A stretch of DNA of 64,000 bases from Spraguea lophii. Lineage: Eukaryota > Microsporidia > Spragueidae. The notes beneath the pieces were generated by a model. The model had not been told where the DNA came from, did not search any database, and worked only from the letters and a program-made list of their open reading frames with translations. Where the stretch lies: the NCBI GenBank assembly GCA_001887945.1, contig LDOQ01000088.1, forward strand, positions 124,001-188,000, given 5' to 3'. The translations under genes and the position numbers were made by a program. This document shows positions 1 to 9,588 of the stretch, piece by piece; position 1 is the stretch's first letter; every line of letters starts with the position of its first letter.

Positions 1-2
1 TT

Positions 3-194
3 TCAGGTACAACAAAAGAAATAGAATCACAAGAATTCCTGTTGGAAAACATAAATGAAAATTTAGCAGGAAAGAGCAAAGAATTTAGAGAAAATATTGT
101 AGGCATGTATGGATTTTTATTATTAGAGGATGGTTATATTTCTAGAAGAACGTTAAGAAAATGTTTGAGGTTAATTAAAGAAGATGAGATGTAA
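3..194 (+). CDS. 3' end of an unrecognised protein (5' cut by window edge)
   Basis: An open frame runs in from the left edge and stops at TAA 192-194, giving 63 visible residues that end in RRTLRKCLRLIKEDEM. The visible part is charged, with a short hydrophobic stretch (MYGFLLLEDGY), and shows no domain I recognise. It converges on the reductase gene, whose stop lies 27 bp away on the other strand. That the frame is coding is supported by uninterrupted reading in an AT-rich genome where stops are common. Function unknown. Confidence 0.6.
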   Translation, partial: SGTTKEIESQEFLLENINENLAGKSKEFRENIVGMYGFLLLEDGYISRRTLRKCLRLIKEDEM

Positions 195-221
195 AAAATA
201 AATTTTTAATATTGCTTCTTT

Positions 222-1382
222 TTATAACCAACTGTCAAAAAAGACTCTTTTTTCGTTTAGTACGAAGTTATAAAACTCTTTAATGGTGTTATAAACTTTT
301 TTCTGCATTTCGATAGGACCACAAATATATAATAAGCAATTTTCTTTTATAAAATCACCAACCAATTCATTTTTAATAAAATTTTCAATTCTTTCATGTT
401 TGGATATTATCGTTGTTATCTCACCTTTTTTTCTTAAATGTGTGGTAAGATCATCTTGTTTACTTCTTGTGCCATGTATTACCCAATAATTATCAATATG
501 ATTAGAAAACGAAATAAAAGGTGTTATTCCTATGCCACAACTAATAAATAAATATTTTTTTGATTTTCTTAAATTAAAAAATTCATTCTTTTTAACACCG
601 AGAACATAAACATGTTTTTCTTTGTGTGTTTTAGAGTTAAAATATATATTATCAAAGAAAGAAGAACAATGTCCTTTGATGTGTTCTGTGTTTTCCACGC
701 CGATATAAAATTCTAGGTTTTTATCTTCATTTGTTAAAGAATAATATCTTGGTTTTATATTATTGGCAAAATAAACCAAATGCTCCAATGTTGGCTTTGC
801 TTTAAGAAAGGTTAAAATTTCTATTAAATTATATTTTAGCAATTCAAAATATTTTTTAGATCCTTCTTTGCTAACTAAAAATTTTATTATTTCTTTTTCT
901 TCAGAACATTCTATAATTGCCTTTAAAAAAGACTTCTTGGGAATTTCAGTAAAAGAAAAAACATTTCGAAAATAATCACTTATCAATCCTCTATACACAA
1001 TTTTAAATTCTTTACTCTTTTTATCTTTGATTTTTATTTCAATTGACCTATCTTTAATATTTAATATTTTAAAAATTTCATTTACATATATTTCTCTATT
1101 GGAAACTATAATACCAACACTATCTCCTGGGTTATAAGAAAGTGTACTATCAAGTTCCACTTTATATACTTTTTTCCACGTGGTTGATAATTTTTCAATT
1201 TTATTGATATTCGTTTTAGAAATATTATTGTAGAAAATATTTTTAAAAGTTAGAAAATTATCTAAAATTTTTACTGGTTGAAAAAGATCATTTCCAATGC
1301 TTGATATTATTAAATTTTCTTTCCAGCTATCGTCTGACGGTTTGAAAGTAAATATTGGTAACGGATGTGGTAAATTTAACAT
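222..1382 (-). CDS. NADPH-dependent diflavin-type reductase, FAD/NADPH half only
   Basis: This is a flavoprotein of the cytochrome P450 reductase / Tah18 / methionine synthase reductase superfamily, which passes electrons from NADPH through FAD. Visible motifs are a PGDSVGIIV connecting-domain segment, the FAD-binding PRYYSL near residues 208-213, GHCSSFF, the NADPH-binding CGIGITPF near 280, YICGP near 352 and a terminal aromatic in FFDSWL. The N-terminal flavodoxin (FMN) domain of about 150 residues is absent, and no such domain is seen upstream. The start is set at ATG 1382 because CCC directly precedes it; the longer frame begins with TTG. GHCSS resembles GLCSS of Tah18/NDOR1, which works with Dre2 in cytosolic Fe-S assembly, whereas the IPKKSFL region also resembles methionine synthase reductase. 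Family assignment is firm; the exact orthologue is not. Confidence 0.75.
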   Translation of the reverse strand: MLNLPHPLPIFTFKPSDDSWKENLIISSIGNDLFQPVKILDNFLTFKNIFYNNISKTNINKIEKLSTTWKKVYKVELDSTLSYNPGDSVGIIVSNREIYVNEIFKILNIKDRSIEIKIKDKKSKEFKIVYRGLISDYFRNVFSFTEIPKKSFLKAIIECSEEKEIIKFLVSKEGSKKYFELLKYNLIEILTFLKAKPTLEHLVYFANNIKPRYYSLTNEDKNLEFYIGVENTEHIKGHCSSFFDNIYFNSKTHKEKHVYVLGVKKNEFFNLRKSKKYLFISCGIGITPFISFSNHIDNYWVIHGTRSKQDDLTTHLRKKGEITTIISKHERIENFIKNELVGDFIKENCLLYICGPIEMQKKVYNTIKEFYNFVLNEKRVFFDSWL

Positions 1383-1385
1383 GGG
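1383..1385 (-). promoter_or_regulatory. CCC start motif of the reductase gene
   Basis: CCC abuts ATG 1382. Most genes here have CCC within about 15 nt of the start, a signal known from microsporidia. It favours this Met over the upstream TTG-initiated frame. Confidence 0.6.
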
Positions 1386-1406
1386 CCGCGTAAAAATAGT
1401 ATTCAA

Positions 1407-2304
1407 GTAAATTTAAAATAAAATATATATTGATAACAAGGTGAAAAATATAATTGGATATATTTATGAGATAAGGTTGTTTTAAAAGTATATAAACACC
1501 AATAAAATTATTTTTACAAAATATTTATATTTAAGTTATTTATATGTTAAAAAATATATATTATTCTAAATAATTTTCTAAAAATATACAATACCATAAT
1601 CGATAGATAATAAATATTATCCAGTTATTAATAATAATGGTATAATATCGCTGAGTATAGAGGAATTTAACCTAGTAATCATATTCCGATAATCAAATTC
1701 TAAATTTATTCAATTCGGAAATTGTTTACAAAAAAATGAAGTAGAAGAGTTAAATATATGAAGGCTCGTTGGTATACCTTAATTATGTATTATATACCTC
1801 ACTGTTATATTAAAGTAATGTTTGGTTGGTGTGTGTATACTCCCTGTATTAAATCGTAATTTAGCAATATTATACTAAAAAAAATTAGAATTTTATCAAG
1901 ATGGAGAAATAACCAGTAAACCATTAATAAATTTCTAACGATCTGGAGCATACGACAGAGAAACATCAATCATCTATAATACATGATAAAACCGCGTAAT
2001 ATAAATATATTATATATTTTACGTAATTAGTGATATTATAACGTGATTGATTGGACATAACTTGTCTGTGTATTTTACATATATTTAAATATAGTATTAC
2101 AATACCATAATATTTTTTATCTATTGAAAATAAAAATATGTATCATTCATGTATACAATACCTAACAAGTTTTGAATATATCACGTACAACGGTAAAAAG
2201 AAGATAAATAATTAAAATTATTAAAAAATAAGATTTGCTATTAAGAAATAGATAAACATACAATTTGTAACTTTTATATAACATCTCACATTCATAAATT
2301 GAAT
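1407..2304. other. Intergenic, largely a decayed repeat copy
   Basis: No gene seen. About 1655-2075 matches the body of the dispersed SINE-like family (separate entry). The rest is AT-rich with no clear structure. Confidence 0.5.
1655..2075 (+). repeat. Decayed SINE-like copy
   Basis: Several blocks align in order with the reference copy at 43872-44358: the segment ending ACTCCCTGTATTAAATCGTA (1840-1860) matches its CAATCCCTGTATTGATTTGT block, and GATCTGGAGCATACGAC near 1940 matches its ACTCTGGAGCATAAGG block. The tRNA-like head is barely recognisable near 1690. Divergence is high, so this is an old insertion and its ends are approximate. Confidence 0.55.
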
Positions 2305-3921
2305 TTAATCGATAAGTGGTAGAATGTTTTCTATTGCTTCGGGAAGTAACTTTATATTTTCCATATATGAATATGGAATTGCACTATTATAATAAATGAG
2401 TATTCCATTGATATAATTTGACCATCTATAATCTCGATGATAATATGCATGGTGTAATAAATCATGAAGTACGGACATAATTTTTTTCATAGACTTAGCC
2501 GATGTCAATGTCTTGTTTAATATTTCCTTCATATTTACTAATAAATTTAAGCGTTCTGCTGTAGAACATGATTCAGATCGAAATAATAAATTGTATAATT
2601 CTGCAAGATTTCCTCGAATTATAAAAAATAAATTTAAATCGTTGATGGAATGTCCTTTTTTAAAAAATACGTCTTCAAAGATATTGGATGATTTTATTAA
2701 TGTGACAATCATATGTTCAACTTTGTAAACTAAAAGACATGGCCCGGCAGATGTAATTATACGAGAATTTACAAATAATCTCATATATTCTAGAAGTTTT
2801 TCAATTTTGAGTCTTACTCTTTCATACATGAATTCTTCGTATGATTTAGTTTCTTTACTAGCAAGTTTTTCTGTAATTACTGCATTGTGTAAATCAGATA
2901 AATGCATTTTAAATTTATTAAAATCCATCAAAAAGTTGGATGTTATAAATTTATCTACATACAATTTTGAATCGAGTTTATCTTTTTTTCCTTTTGGAAT
3001 AAATTTTATATTTAAAACTAAGAACATATTATAATTGTTATCTAATATTCCTCTTATATGAAATGCTACTAATTCATATGTATCAATCAGTTTCTGAATA
3101 ATTATAATTATATTTTCCTTTTTAGATAATGTACAACATTTCTTTATACAACACACCTCATTTTCTAATCTTATAAAAAAATTTTGAAGTCCATTAAAAT
3201 CTTGGAATTCTTTTTCTTTTAAAACCGTTGTTTTAATAACATTTAACAATTGCTCAAAATAAAATGATTTTAAAAACTTACATTTAAAGGCATCAAATAT
3301 TTCTTTCTTACTACCATTGTCAGTTGCCAATAACATTTCTGTTTGTGATTTTTTTGCTGCTTCTTTTATTTCGTTCTTTAAAGAGTTATCACACATTTGT
3401 TCATATTTCAGCGCAATATCATTTATTTTTTTATACTTTTTTTTCTGAGGAATTACATTTTTGTTTAGAATATTAGCAAATAGCATTAAATACTTCTTTT
3501 CTTTTTTAGTATTTTCACAAATTAATGATGCGTGTTTTCTCCTACATGACCCATTTCTGGAATATTCTTGATCCAGTTCATCTATCGGTTGATACAATTT
3601 TGAAAATGGATTCTTTATTTTTTTAATAGATACATTTTGTTCTATTGAATTGGTATTTTTGAGAGTATTTTCCTTTTCTATTGATACATTTGTTGCCTCA
3701 TCGTCAATAAATTCGATAGTTAGTTGTTTGTCATGTTGATCTGAATCTCCCCACGCCTGTGATACTTTATTTTTATATTTAACTGAATAATTTTCGTTCG
3801 ATATCTTCATAGAACTACTAGATACTCTATTTCTAAGATGGGACACTTGATTTTTTTTGTATTTCCTATAATTCTTCTGAAAAAATAAAGAAACCAGACC
3901 AAAGAACTTTTCAATCTTCAT
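2305..3921 (-). CDS. Uncharacterised helical protein, probably lineage-specific
   Basis: A 538-residue protein with no family I recognise. The N-terminus is basic around a short hydrophobic patch (FFGLVSLFF, residues 6-14), not a convincing signal peptide. Residues 15-190 are polar and Ser/Lys/Asn-rich. The C-terminal two thirds look all-helical, with a Cys pair (CCIKKCC) near 255 and HHAYYHRDYRW near 497. Unlike most genes here, its start has no CCC motif. It stands between repeat-rich regions. A long uninterrupted frame in 75-80% AT sequence makes it a real gene. The lack of recognisable homology suggests a fast-evolving microsporidian protein. Confidence 0.8.
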   Translation of the reverse strand: MKIEKFFGLVSLFFQKNYRKYKKNQVSHLRNRVSSSSMKISNENYSVKYKNKVSQAWGDSDQHDKQLTIEFIDDEATNVSIEKENTLKNTNSIEQNVSIKKIKNPFSKLYQPIDELDQEYSRNGSCRRKHASLICENTKKEKKYLMLFANILNKNVIPQKKKYKKINDIALKYEQMCDNSLKNEIKEAAKKSQTEMLLATDNGSKKEIFDAFKCKFLKSFYFEQLLNVIKTTVLKEKEFQDFNGLQNFFIRLENEVCCIKKCCTLSKKENIIIIIQKLIDTYELVAFHIRGILDNNYNMFLVLNIKFIPKGKKDKLDSKLYVDKFITSNFLMDFNKFKMHLSDLHNAVITEKLASKETKSYEEFMYERVRLKIEKLLEYMRLFVNSRIITSAGPCLLVYKVEHMIVTLIKSSNIFEDVFFKKGHSINDLNLFFIIRGNLAELYNLLFRSESCSTAERLNLLVNMKEILNKTLTSAKSMKKIMSVLHDLLHHAYYHRDYRWSNYINGILIYYNSAIPYSYMENIKLLPEAIENILPLID

Positions 3922-4439
3922 AGATCAATTTCCGTGAAATATTTTATAGTTATATAATAAGCTTATTATCATCTAATTTGGAAAATTAGTATTTTATTAA
4001 ATTTTTTTAACTCTTTCAAACTGACAATTTATACAAAAAAATAATAATCCTTTTTAATCATTATTTTATAAAAATTTACTATATCTCCTTTACTTATTTT
4101 TTCAATTAAAAAACATATTATCATTACTTTTATTTTTAATAATATATTTTTATATCCTATTAAACTTATTCAATATTCTTAAAAATAATATACAATTATC
4201 TAAAAAAATAATCTTATTTATAAACCATAATAGTTTCAATAGAAAGAAAAATTTAACAAGAAAAGGATAATAATAATATTAAGTAAAATTTTAATAAAAA
4301 TTTAACTAATATTCTAAATCATAAACAAAATGTATTTATTATGTAAATACAACAATGGTTAATATTAGCTACCCCAAGGCTTTAAATATGAATATAACAA
4401 TAAAAGAATAAAATAGATTTAGGAAAGAAAATAAACTGT

Positions 4440-5200
4440 TTGGCGAAATTATTTCTTTTTTTGCATAATTTGGGAATTCTTAAACAAAATCATAAATGTT
4501 TTTTATGTAGAAAGAATATTAAAACGATAAGAAGTAAGTTTATTTATGATTTTATTTTAATTTACCATGGTAAAATATGCAATGAAAAGATGTTTCAATA
4601 AGAGTTGACAATATTTTGAATAATATTAAGTTACCTTTAATTATTACAACCGAGTAATATATGAGTGGACTCAAAAGAAAGGATTCAAAGATATAATGAC
4701 GGAAATCGAAATACCATTTCATGGTCTGAAATAAGTAATATCTATTTTTGAGTCCTTTATAATAAAAATAAGTGGGAAAAACAAAAGGGTGAAAATAGAC
4801 GCCGGCCATTTCAAAAACAAAATATAATGTCGGAAAACCCAATAAACAAATGTGGATTGTTGGTCGTATTTATAGGATAATTCAGGAGATATTTTTTGAT
4901 GTAACAATTCCAAGAAACGCAAAATTCTTGAGGAACCTATTAAAAAATATGTTAAAGAAGGTTCAATAATGGTACAGATTGTTGTAAAGGTTATAAAGAT
5001 CTTCAAAATTTAAATTATAGGCACTTTAAAATTAACCATTCAAGAAACATTTTAGAGCCAAGGAACAGAGAAATAAACACACAAACAATAGAGACGAGTT
5101 GGTGGTGCTAAAAGATTATATAAAAACAAGCAAACCAAAATCTAAACGATGTGTTTTGGATGTGATTTCACAAATATTTTTTTAAAAAGATCATAATTTC
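4440..5200 (+). pseudogene. Decayed Merlin/IS1016-like (ISXO2-type DDE) transposase
   Basis: Reading across frameshifts and stops, the plus strand keeps the full domain order of an IS1595/ISXO2-type transposase as found in Merlin DNA transposons. There is an N-terminal zinc-finger remnant (HKCFLCRKNIKTIRS), a SIRKGSFFENSKLPL-like block (NNIKLPL), the first catalytic Asp in KIDAGHFKNK, then GKPNKQMWIVGRIYR, KKYVKEGSI, the second Asp in TDCCKGYKDL, KINHSRN for the usual TVNHS, and the final Glu in NTQTIETSWW. Frames change at least four times and stops interrupt, so it is dead. Two overlapping minus-strand frames (4552-4842, 4719-5006) are shadows. No terminal repeats were identified. Confidence 0.75.
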
Positions 5201-5624
5201 GATTTTGTGAAAATTATGCTCGAGCAAAATGCTTGAAATGTCTTAAAAACAATTTAAATGCTTTTTTATTTGAATTTAAAGGCTGTTTTTTAGGGCAGTT
5301 AATATTAATTATTACCGTAAATACAATAAATAGTTTATTATAGGTTTTTATTGTTTTATAAAAATTATCTACAATTATTTAATTATAATATTGTTAACAA
5401 TTAACTAGAACTAAAGAAATACCCAGTTACAAATTATTACGGTCAAAATATTTATTTCTAAATATTTCTTTAATCTTAAATAATTTAATATATTTATCCA
5501 AAGAGAATTAAACTTCATAAAATTAATGTAATTTTATATATCTCATAGAATACTCATTACTTAAGAAATTAAAAAACAAATATTTATTTTATTCAATTTT
5601 TAATTAATTTTATGTGTTACCCTT
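5201..5624. other. AT-rich upstream region of proteasome alpha1
   Basis: No gene seen. It probably contains the promoter of the downstream gene, but no specific element is recognisable apart from the CCC motif at 5619-5621. Confidence 0.4.
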
Positions 5625-6335
5625 ATGTCGATATCACAAGAAATATACAATATTTTCACTAAGGATGGACAACTCAAACAATTAGAATATGTAATGGAGG
5701 CTGTTCAAAACAATGGAATACCATGTGTTATTTTAAAAACAGAGGAAATGATAATATGTGCATCAAAGAAAAAAACCTATGAGAAATTAGAAATACCCAA
5801 GGATGGATTCATAACAAATATAGGAAAAGATACATATGCGATGTTATCAGGAAATCAATATGATATAGATGTTGTAAAAGATCAAATATGTAAAATATCT
5901 ACTTCGGAGGAATATAGATTAGGATATCCTGCAACACCTGATATAATAGCTCTTTCATTTGGAAATGATTTACAGAAAGATACACATACAAGCAATGAAA
6001 GATTAAAAGCTTTTAGTGGTGTAATATTTGGTTATGATAAAGATAAACCTATGATATATTATACAGATGCTACTTCTGTCGTATACCCATATTTTGGAGT
6101 GGCCATGGGACAATTTCAAACAAAGATGAATAAATTTTTAGAAAAAAGATATAGAATGAATCTTAAAGAAGTTGAGGCTTTAGAATTACTTGTAGAAACT
6201 TTAATGACATCAATGGGACAAGAATTAAATCCAGAAGAAATAGAAATTGCTGTATTAAAACCTTATGGTAAATTATATTATTTGGATTTAAATGAAATTG
6301 ATCAGGTACTCATAGGAATAACAGAGAAAGAATAA
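5625..6335 (+). CDS. SCL1: 20S proteasome alpha1 subunit
   Basis: A 236-residue alpha-type subunit of the 20S core particle. The N-terminus IYNIFTKDGQLKQLEYVMEA is the alpha-subunit gate helix (consensus FSPEGRLxQVEYA). Assignment to alpha1 (Scl1/PSMA6) rests on the C-terminal block MTSMGQELNPEEIEIAV and the ending DQVLIGITEKE, which line up with the alpha1 ending (ERLVAIAEQD). Alpha subunits lack the catalytic Thr, as here. A CCC lies 3 nt before the ATG. It converges on the pseudokinase gene with 39 bp between stops. Proteasome beta2 is also in this window (42960-43664). Confidence 0.82.
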   Translation: MSISQEIYNIFTKDGQLKQLEYVMEAVQNNGIPCVILKTEEMIICASKKKTYEKLEIPKDGFITNIGKDTYAMLSGNQYDIDVVKDQICKISTSEEYRLGYPATPDIIALSFGNDLQKDTHTSNERLKAFSGVIFGYDKDKPMIYYTDATSVVYPYFGVAMGQFQTKMNKFLEKRYRMNLKEVEALELLVETLMTSMGQELNPEEIEIAVLKPYGKLYYLDLNEIDQVLIGITEKE

Positions 6336-6374
6336 AATTTCTTGTAAAATTTAATTTATTTTTTATAACGGTGA

Positions 6375-7406
6375 TCACAAATATATATTTTTATCATTTT
6401 TACTTGGTTGCCACGTGTAATCTTTGTCTTTCAAAAACTTCTTACCGTAAAATCTAAATATCGATCCATATCCATCATTATCTCTTTGGCCCAATGTAGG
6501 AATATATTTTTCTTCTATATTTATGAGTGTATTTATTCTAAAAGAACTATCTATTCTTGTTTTTATTGGTGCTCTTATTTTCCCTTCAGCTATATCATTC
6601 CAATTTAAATTTTTGAAAAAAGTGTGTTTTTTAAAATCATGAAAACCATTTTCATCGCCGCCAAGCCTATTTCTGGTGCATCTTTCTAATAATTTAGAAA
6701 TTAAATCTCTGGCACTACTGGAAGTAATCTTATTTAGATTTACTGGGGCAGATAATATCTTATATACAGTATCATCATAATTTATACCTTTAAATGGTGT
6801 TTGTCCTGTGAGAAACTCGTATAAAATTATTCCGATTGACCAAAAATCCGATGCTTTTATATGTATACCATCTTTAACGTAATCCACTGGTATATATTCT
6901 ATGATTGTTTTAAATTCATTTTCTTCCAAACCATAAGAATTTAGAAAATCAAATCTTAATTTAATATTTCCATCTTTTGTTAGCATTATTGTATCTGGTG
7001 TAAGAAGTTTATACGTAATATTTTTTGAATGTAAATACTCTATACCCAATGCTATCTGAGCTATATAAAATTTTGATATTTGTTTAGAAAACTTTTCCCG
7101 TTCTCTCAAATAATAATAAAAAAATCCTCCTTTTGGTATTTCTGTGATATAATACAAAAAATCCAAATCATGAAAAGAAGATATAAAATTTACAAGAAAT
7201 ACATTTCTTATCTTTTTTCTTATATCATATTCTTTCTTCAAAATACGAAGTCCATCATTTTCAACAATACTTTTTTTATTCGTTACTCTCATTTCAAAGA
7301 ATATAGATTTCTTAAGAGTTTTAGCTTCAAATACCACTAGATTATGATTGGATATCTTGTTTCTATACAATATACTTATGATGTTTAAATCCTCTTTTAA
7401 CAACAT
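6375..7406 (-). CDS. AGC/PKA-type pseudokinase
   Basis: A 343-residue protein with the fold of a PKA-like AGC kinase. It has a helix-C Glu region (LKKEYDI), EYLHSKNI, the SDFWSIGIILYEFLTGQTPF helix-F block, an RLGG loop and an AGC-like C-tail (FFKNLNWNDIAEGKIRAPI). The catalytic residues are gone: the ATP-binding Lys is Arg40 (FFEMRV), the YRDLKPEN loop reads YKLLTPDT so the catalytic Asp is Leu134 and the Asn is Thr139, and DFG is F152-D153-F154. The glycine-rich loop is also unrecognisable. Loss of all four functional positions in an intact frame implies a conserved non-catalytic role, perhaps scaffold or regulator. A CCC lies about 15 nt before the ATG. Confidence 0.85.
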   Translation of the reverse strand: MLLKEDLNIISILYRNKISNHNLVVFEAKTLKKSIFFEMRVTNKKSIVENDGLRILKKEYDIRKKIRNVFLVNFISSFHDLDFLYYITEIPKGGFFYYYLREREKFSKQISKFYIAQIALGIEYLHSKNITYKLLTPDTIMLTKDGNIKLRFDFLNSYGLEENEFKTIIEYIPVDYVKDGIHIKASDFWSIGIILYEFLTGQTPFKGINYDDTVYKILSAPVNLNKITSSSARDLISKLLERCTRNRLGGDENGFHDFKKHTFFKNLNWNDIAEGKIRAPIKTRIDSSFRINTLINIEEKYIPTLGQRDNDGYGSIFRFYGKKFLKDKDYTWQPSKNDKNIYL

Positions 7407-8505
7407 AAATGATACTAAGAGGGTAGATTTTTAGATTGATGTATAGAGGAAAATTTTAGATATAAATTTACACACATAAAATATTTTTTGTAAACTGAGA
7501 ATATAAATATTAAATAAATTTATAATCTTTTTATTATCATTATATTTTTATAAAAAATTGATATTTACATTTAATGATACATTTTTTTAAATGAATATCA
7601 TAATATTATAATAAATTCTAATGAATAATGTGGTTTCAAATATTTAATATTAAAAAAATAATTAATATTCTTAAATGACAAAAAAATATATTCATCAAAA
7701 ATTTAAATTTACCATATAATGATTTTTGATGAATAAAAGAAAAATATAAATCATTGACTTTCTTCTATACTTTGTCAAATAAAAAATTACAAATGAATAT
7801 CTCTTACTTTAAAGAAAAATGAAATATTTTAAAATTATAACTATATATTTTCTAATACGCTGTACGATTGAATAGAAATATCAAATATCTATTTTATATT
7901 GTAATTACTTTGTGTAATGTTTAATAATATTTTTTAAAAATTATTTACTTGTATAAAGATAAAAACTTTAAATGCATTTTTTTGTTTTCCATCAAAAAGA
8001 AAATTATTCATTTGTATAATGATAAAAACTTTTAATATAATATTTTTTATTCTCATTGTTATAAAAAAATCTATGATATGATTTTCATGGATAATAATAA
8101 TTGAAATAAAAGATTAATCATTACAATAATATAAATTATATTTATTTACCTAATAAGCAGATGTTGGTTTAATACAATATTTATCAAATATAGTTATAAG
8201 TCTTCATATAAAATAATAAATTAATATTATGTAGATATAAAAGTTATGCTCATTAATTCTGAAAACAAATATATTGATGTACATTACAAAGGAGTATATA
8301 ATTTTTTTAACAGAAAATAAAATGAAATTAATGCATATCTATAGCGAAATCAATTATTATAAGTATATTATCTTTTTAATAAACTATTTATCTTAAATAA
8401 TATTTATAATAACTTACCAGATAGTTTGTTACTAATTAAACTGATATAATTACAAAGGGTCATATTTTTTATTTCTGTTTCTTTTATTTTAATAATTTTT
8501 TATCC
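7407..8505. other. AT-rich intergenic with small repeats
   Basis: No gene seen. It contains an inverted repeat near 7691-7735 (arms ATTCATCAAAAAT / ATTTTTGATGAAT), two imperfect direct repeats of TTGTATAAAGATAAAAACTT near 7950 and 8013, and a short SINE-like fragment near 8318-8365. Confidence 0.45.
8318..8365 (+). repeat. SINE-like fragment
   Basis: TTAATGCATATCTATAGCGA followed by AATCAATTA matches the reference element block TTAATGCATATCTGTAGCGA followed by AACCAGTTA. Only this well-conserved core is recognisable. Confidence 0.5.
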
Positions 8506-9087
8506 ATGATAGAATGTAAGACAGATATTTTTAATGGTGTATTAGGTTCTAGTGAATTTTCTTATAACGATACTAAAATATATTGTTCTATTGTTGGTTT
8601 TACAACAAATAAAACCAAAGAGTTCTTATCTGGATGTTCACTAGATATTAAATGGGTAGATAAAACAAGTGTAAATACAAATGATGTTAGTGAGTATTTC
8701 AGTGAAAATATGAAAGATATTTTAATTGAGAATTTGATACTTGATAATGAAAAAGATAAAATATTGAAAATAGAATTTTTTGTTATGAGTGGTGGTGAAA
8801 ATATTTTATATTGTGCTGTTAATAGTTTATTTTTGTCTATAGTTGATGCAGGTATTCCTATTAAAAATTGCTTTCTCGCCTCTTCTTCATTTTCAAAAGA
8901 GGAAGAAGTTTTTGTTTATAAAATAGACGATTGTAATTATGAAATGTACTTTTTCCATGCATTTGATAGTCTGGGAGACAAAGAAGAACTTATTGCAAGA
9001 GAAAATATAGAAAGTACAAAAGAACAGTTGTTTTTTTGTTTGAAAGAAAAATTTAATATCGAAGTACCAGAGAAAAATTTGAAATAA
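8506..9087 (+). CDS. RRP46: Exosome RNase PH-like ring subunit, probably RRP46
   Basis: A 193-residue RNase PH-fold protein of the nuclear/cytoplasmic RNA exosome core. GVLGSSEFSYNDTKIYCSIVG (residues 11-31) matches the GSxEFxxGDTKVxCSVxGP block of Rrp46/EXOSC5, and LYCAVNSLFLSIVDAGIPI matches the LxxxINAxxxALVDAGI block. The conserved phosphorolytic residues are not evident, as expected for the eukaryotic ring. It is shorter than the typical 220-240 residues. The alternative is Mtr3. SKI6, another ring subunit, is at 19005-19709. Only CC, not CCC, precedes the ATG. Confidence 0.65.
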   Translation: MIECKTDIFNGVLGSSEFSYNDTKIYCSIVGFTTNKTKEFLSGCSLDIKWVDKTSVNTNDVSEYFSENMKDILIENLILDNEKDKILKIEFFVMSGGENILYCAVNSLFLSIVDAGIPIKNCFLASSSFSKEEEVFVYKIDDCNYEMYFFHAFDSLGDKEELIARENIESTKEQLFFCLKEKFNIEVPEKNLK

Positions 9088-9147
9088 AAATATGAAATTA
9101 TTTTGTCGTTGCATAAATAAAAATTTATTGAAAATTATTTTAAAATT

Positions 9148-9588
9148 TCAATGATATTCTGGATTATCATATTCTTGGCTTAGTTCACCATCCATATTTT
9201 GATGAATTGGTTTTCTGGACATCTTATTTTTTTCTTTGTATCGAATATAATATTTTTTGGTTATCTCAGCATAGTGTTGCATCCCTAACTGATTCATAGA
9301 ACGTATTAAATCTTCACCGGTAATTGTTTTCCTATTTTCATTTTCACATATTTCCTTAGCCATACAGGTAATTATTGCAATAAATTCACTTGCCGATTTT
9401 TGCATCAATTCTTTCGCATCTTTTGCGACCTTGGCAGTAGAAGGTATGGGTCTTTTCATAATCTTTGAAATATTGGCTACTGGAAGCAAACGGTCAGTTA
9501 TTTTCAAATTCTCTAAATAGTTCTTTTCCATATCATTTTTTCCATCCAGTTTTTTATTAGATATTTGAGTCATATCAGTTTCATGCAT
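9148..9588 (-). CDS. HAP3: CCAAT-binding factor subunit B (HAP3/NF-YB) histone-fold protein
   Basis: A 146-residue protein with one histone fold at about residues 32-118. It reads DRLLPVANISKIMKR, then AKVAKDAKELMQKSASEFIA, then RKTITGEDLIRSMNQLGM and YIRYKE, in the order and spacing of NF-YB (DRFLPIANVxxIMK, AKDAKExxQExxSEFIxF, KTIxGEDLLxAMxxLGF). NF-YB pairs with NF-YC and NF-YA to bind CCAAT boxes; those partners are not in the window. Dr1/NC2-beta is the nearest alternative, but the KTITGEDL block favours NF-YB. A CCC lies 9 nt upstream of the ATG. Its stop lies 60 bp from that of the RRP46-like gene. Confidence 0.85.
   Translation of the reverse strand: MHETDMTQISNKKLDGKNDMEKNYLENLKITDRLLPVANISKIMKRPIPSTAKVAKDAKELMQKSASEFIAIITCMAKEICENENRKTITGEDLIRSMNQLGMQHYAEITKKYYIRYKEKNKMSRKPIHQNMDGELSQEYDNPEYH

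Noticed and set aside
4552..5006. Two overlapping minus-strand ORFs of 95-96 codons
   Set aside because: They are antisense to a recognisable decayed transposase on the plus strand and have no start motif.
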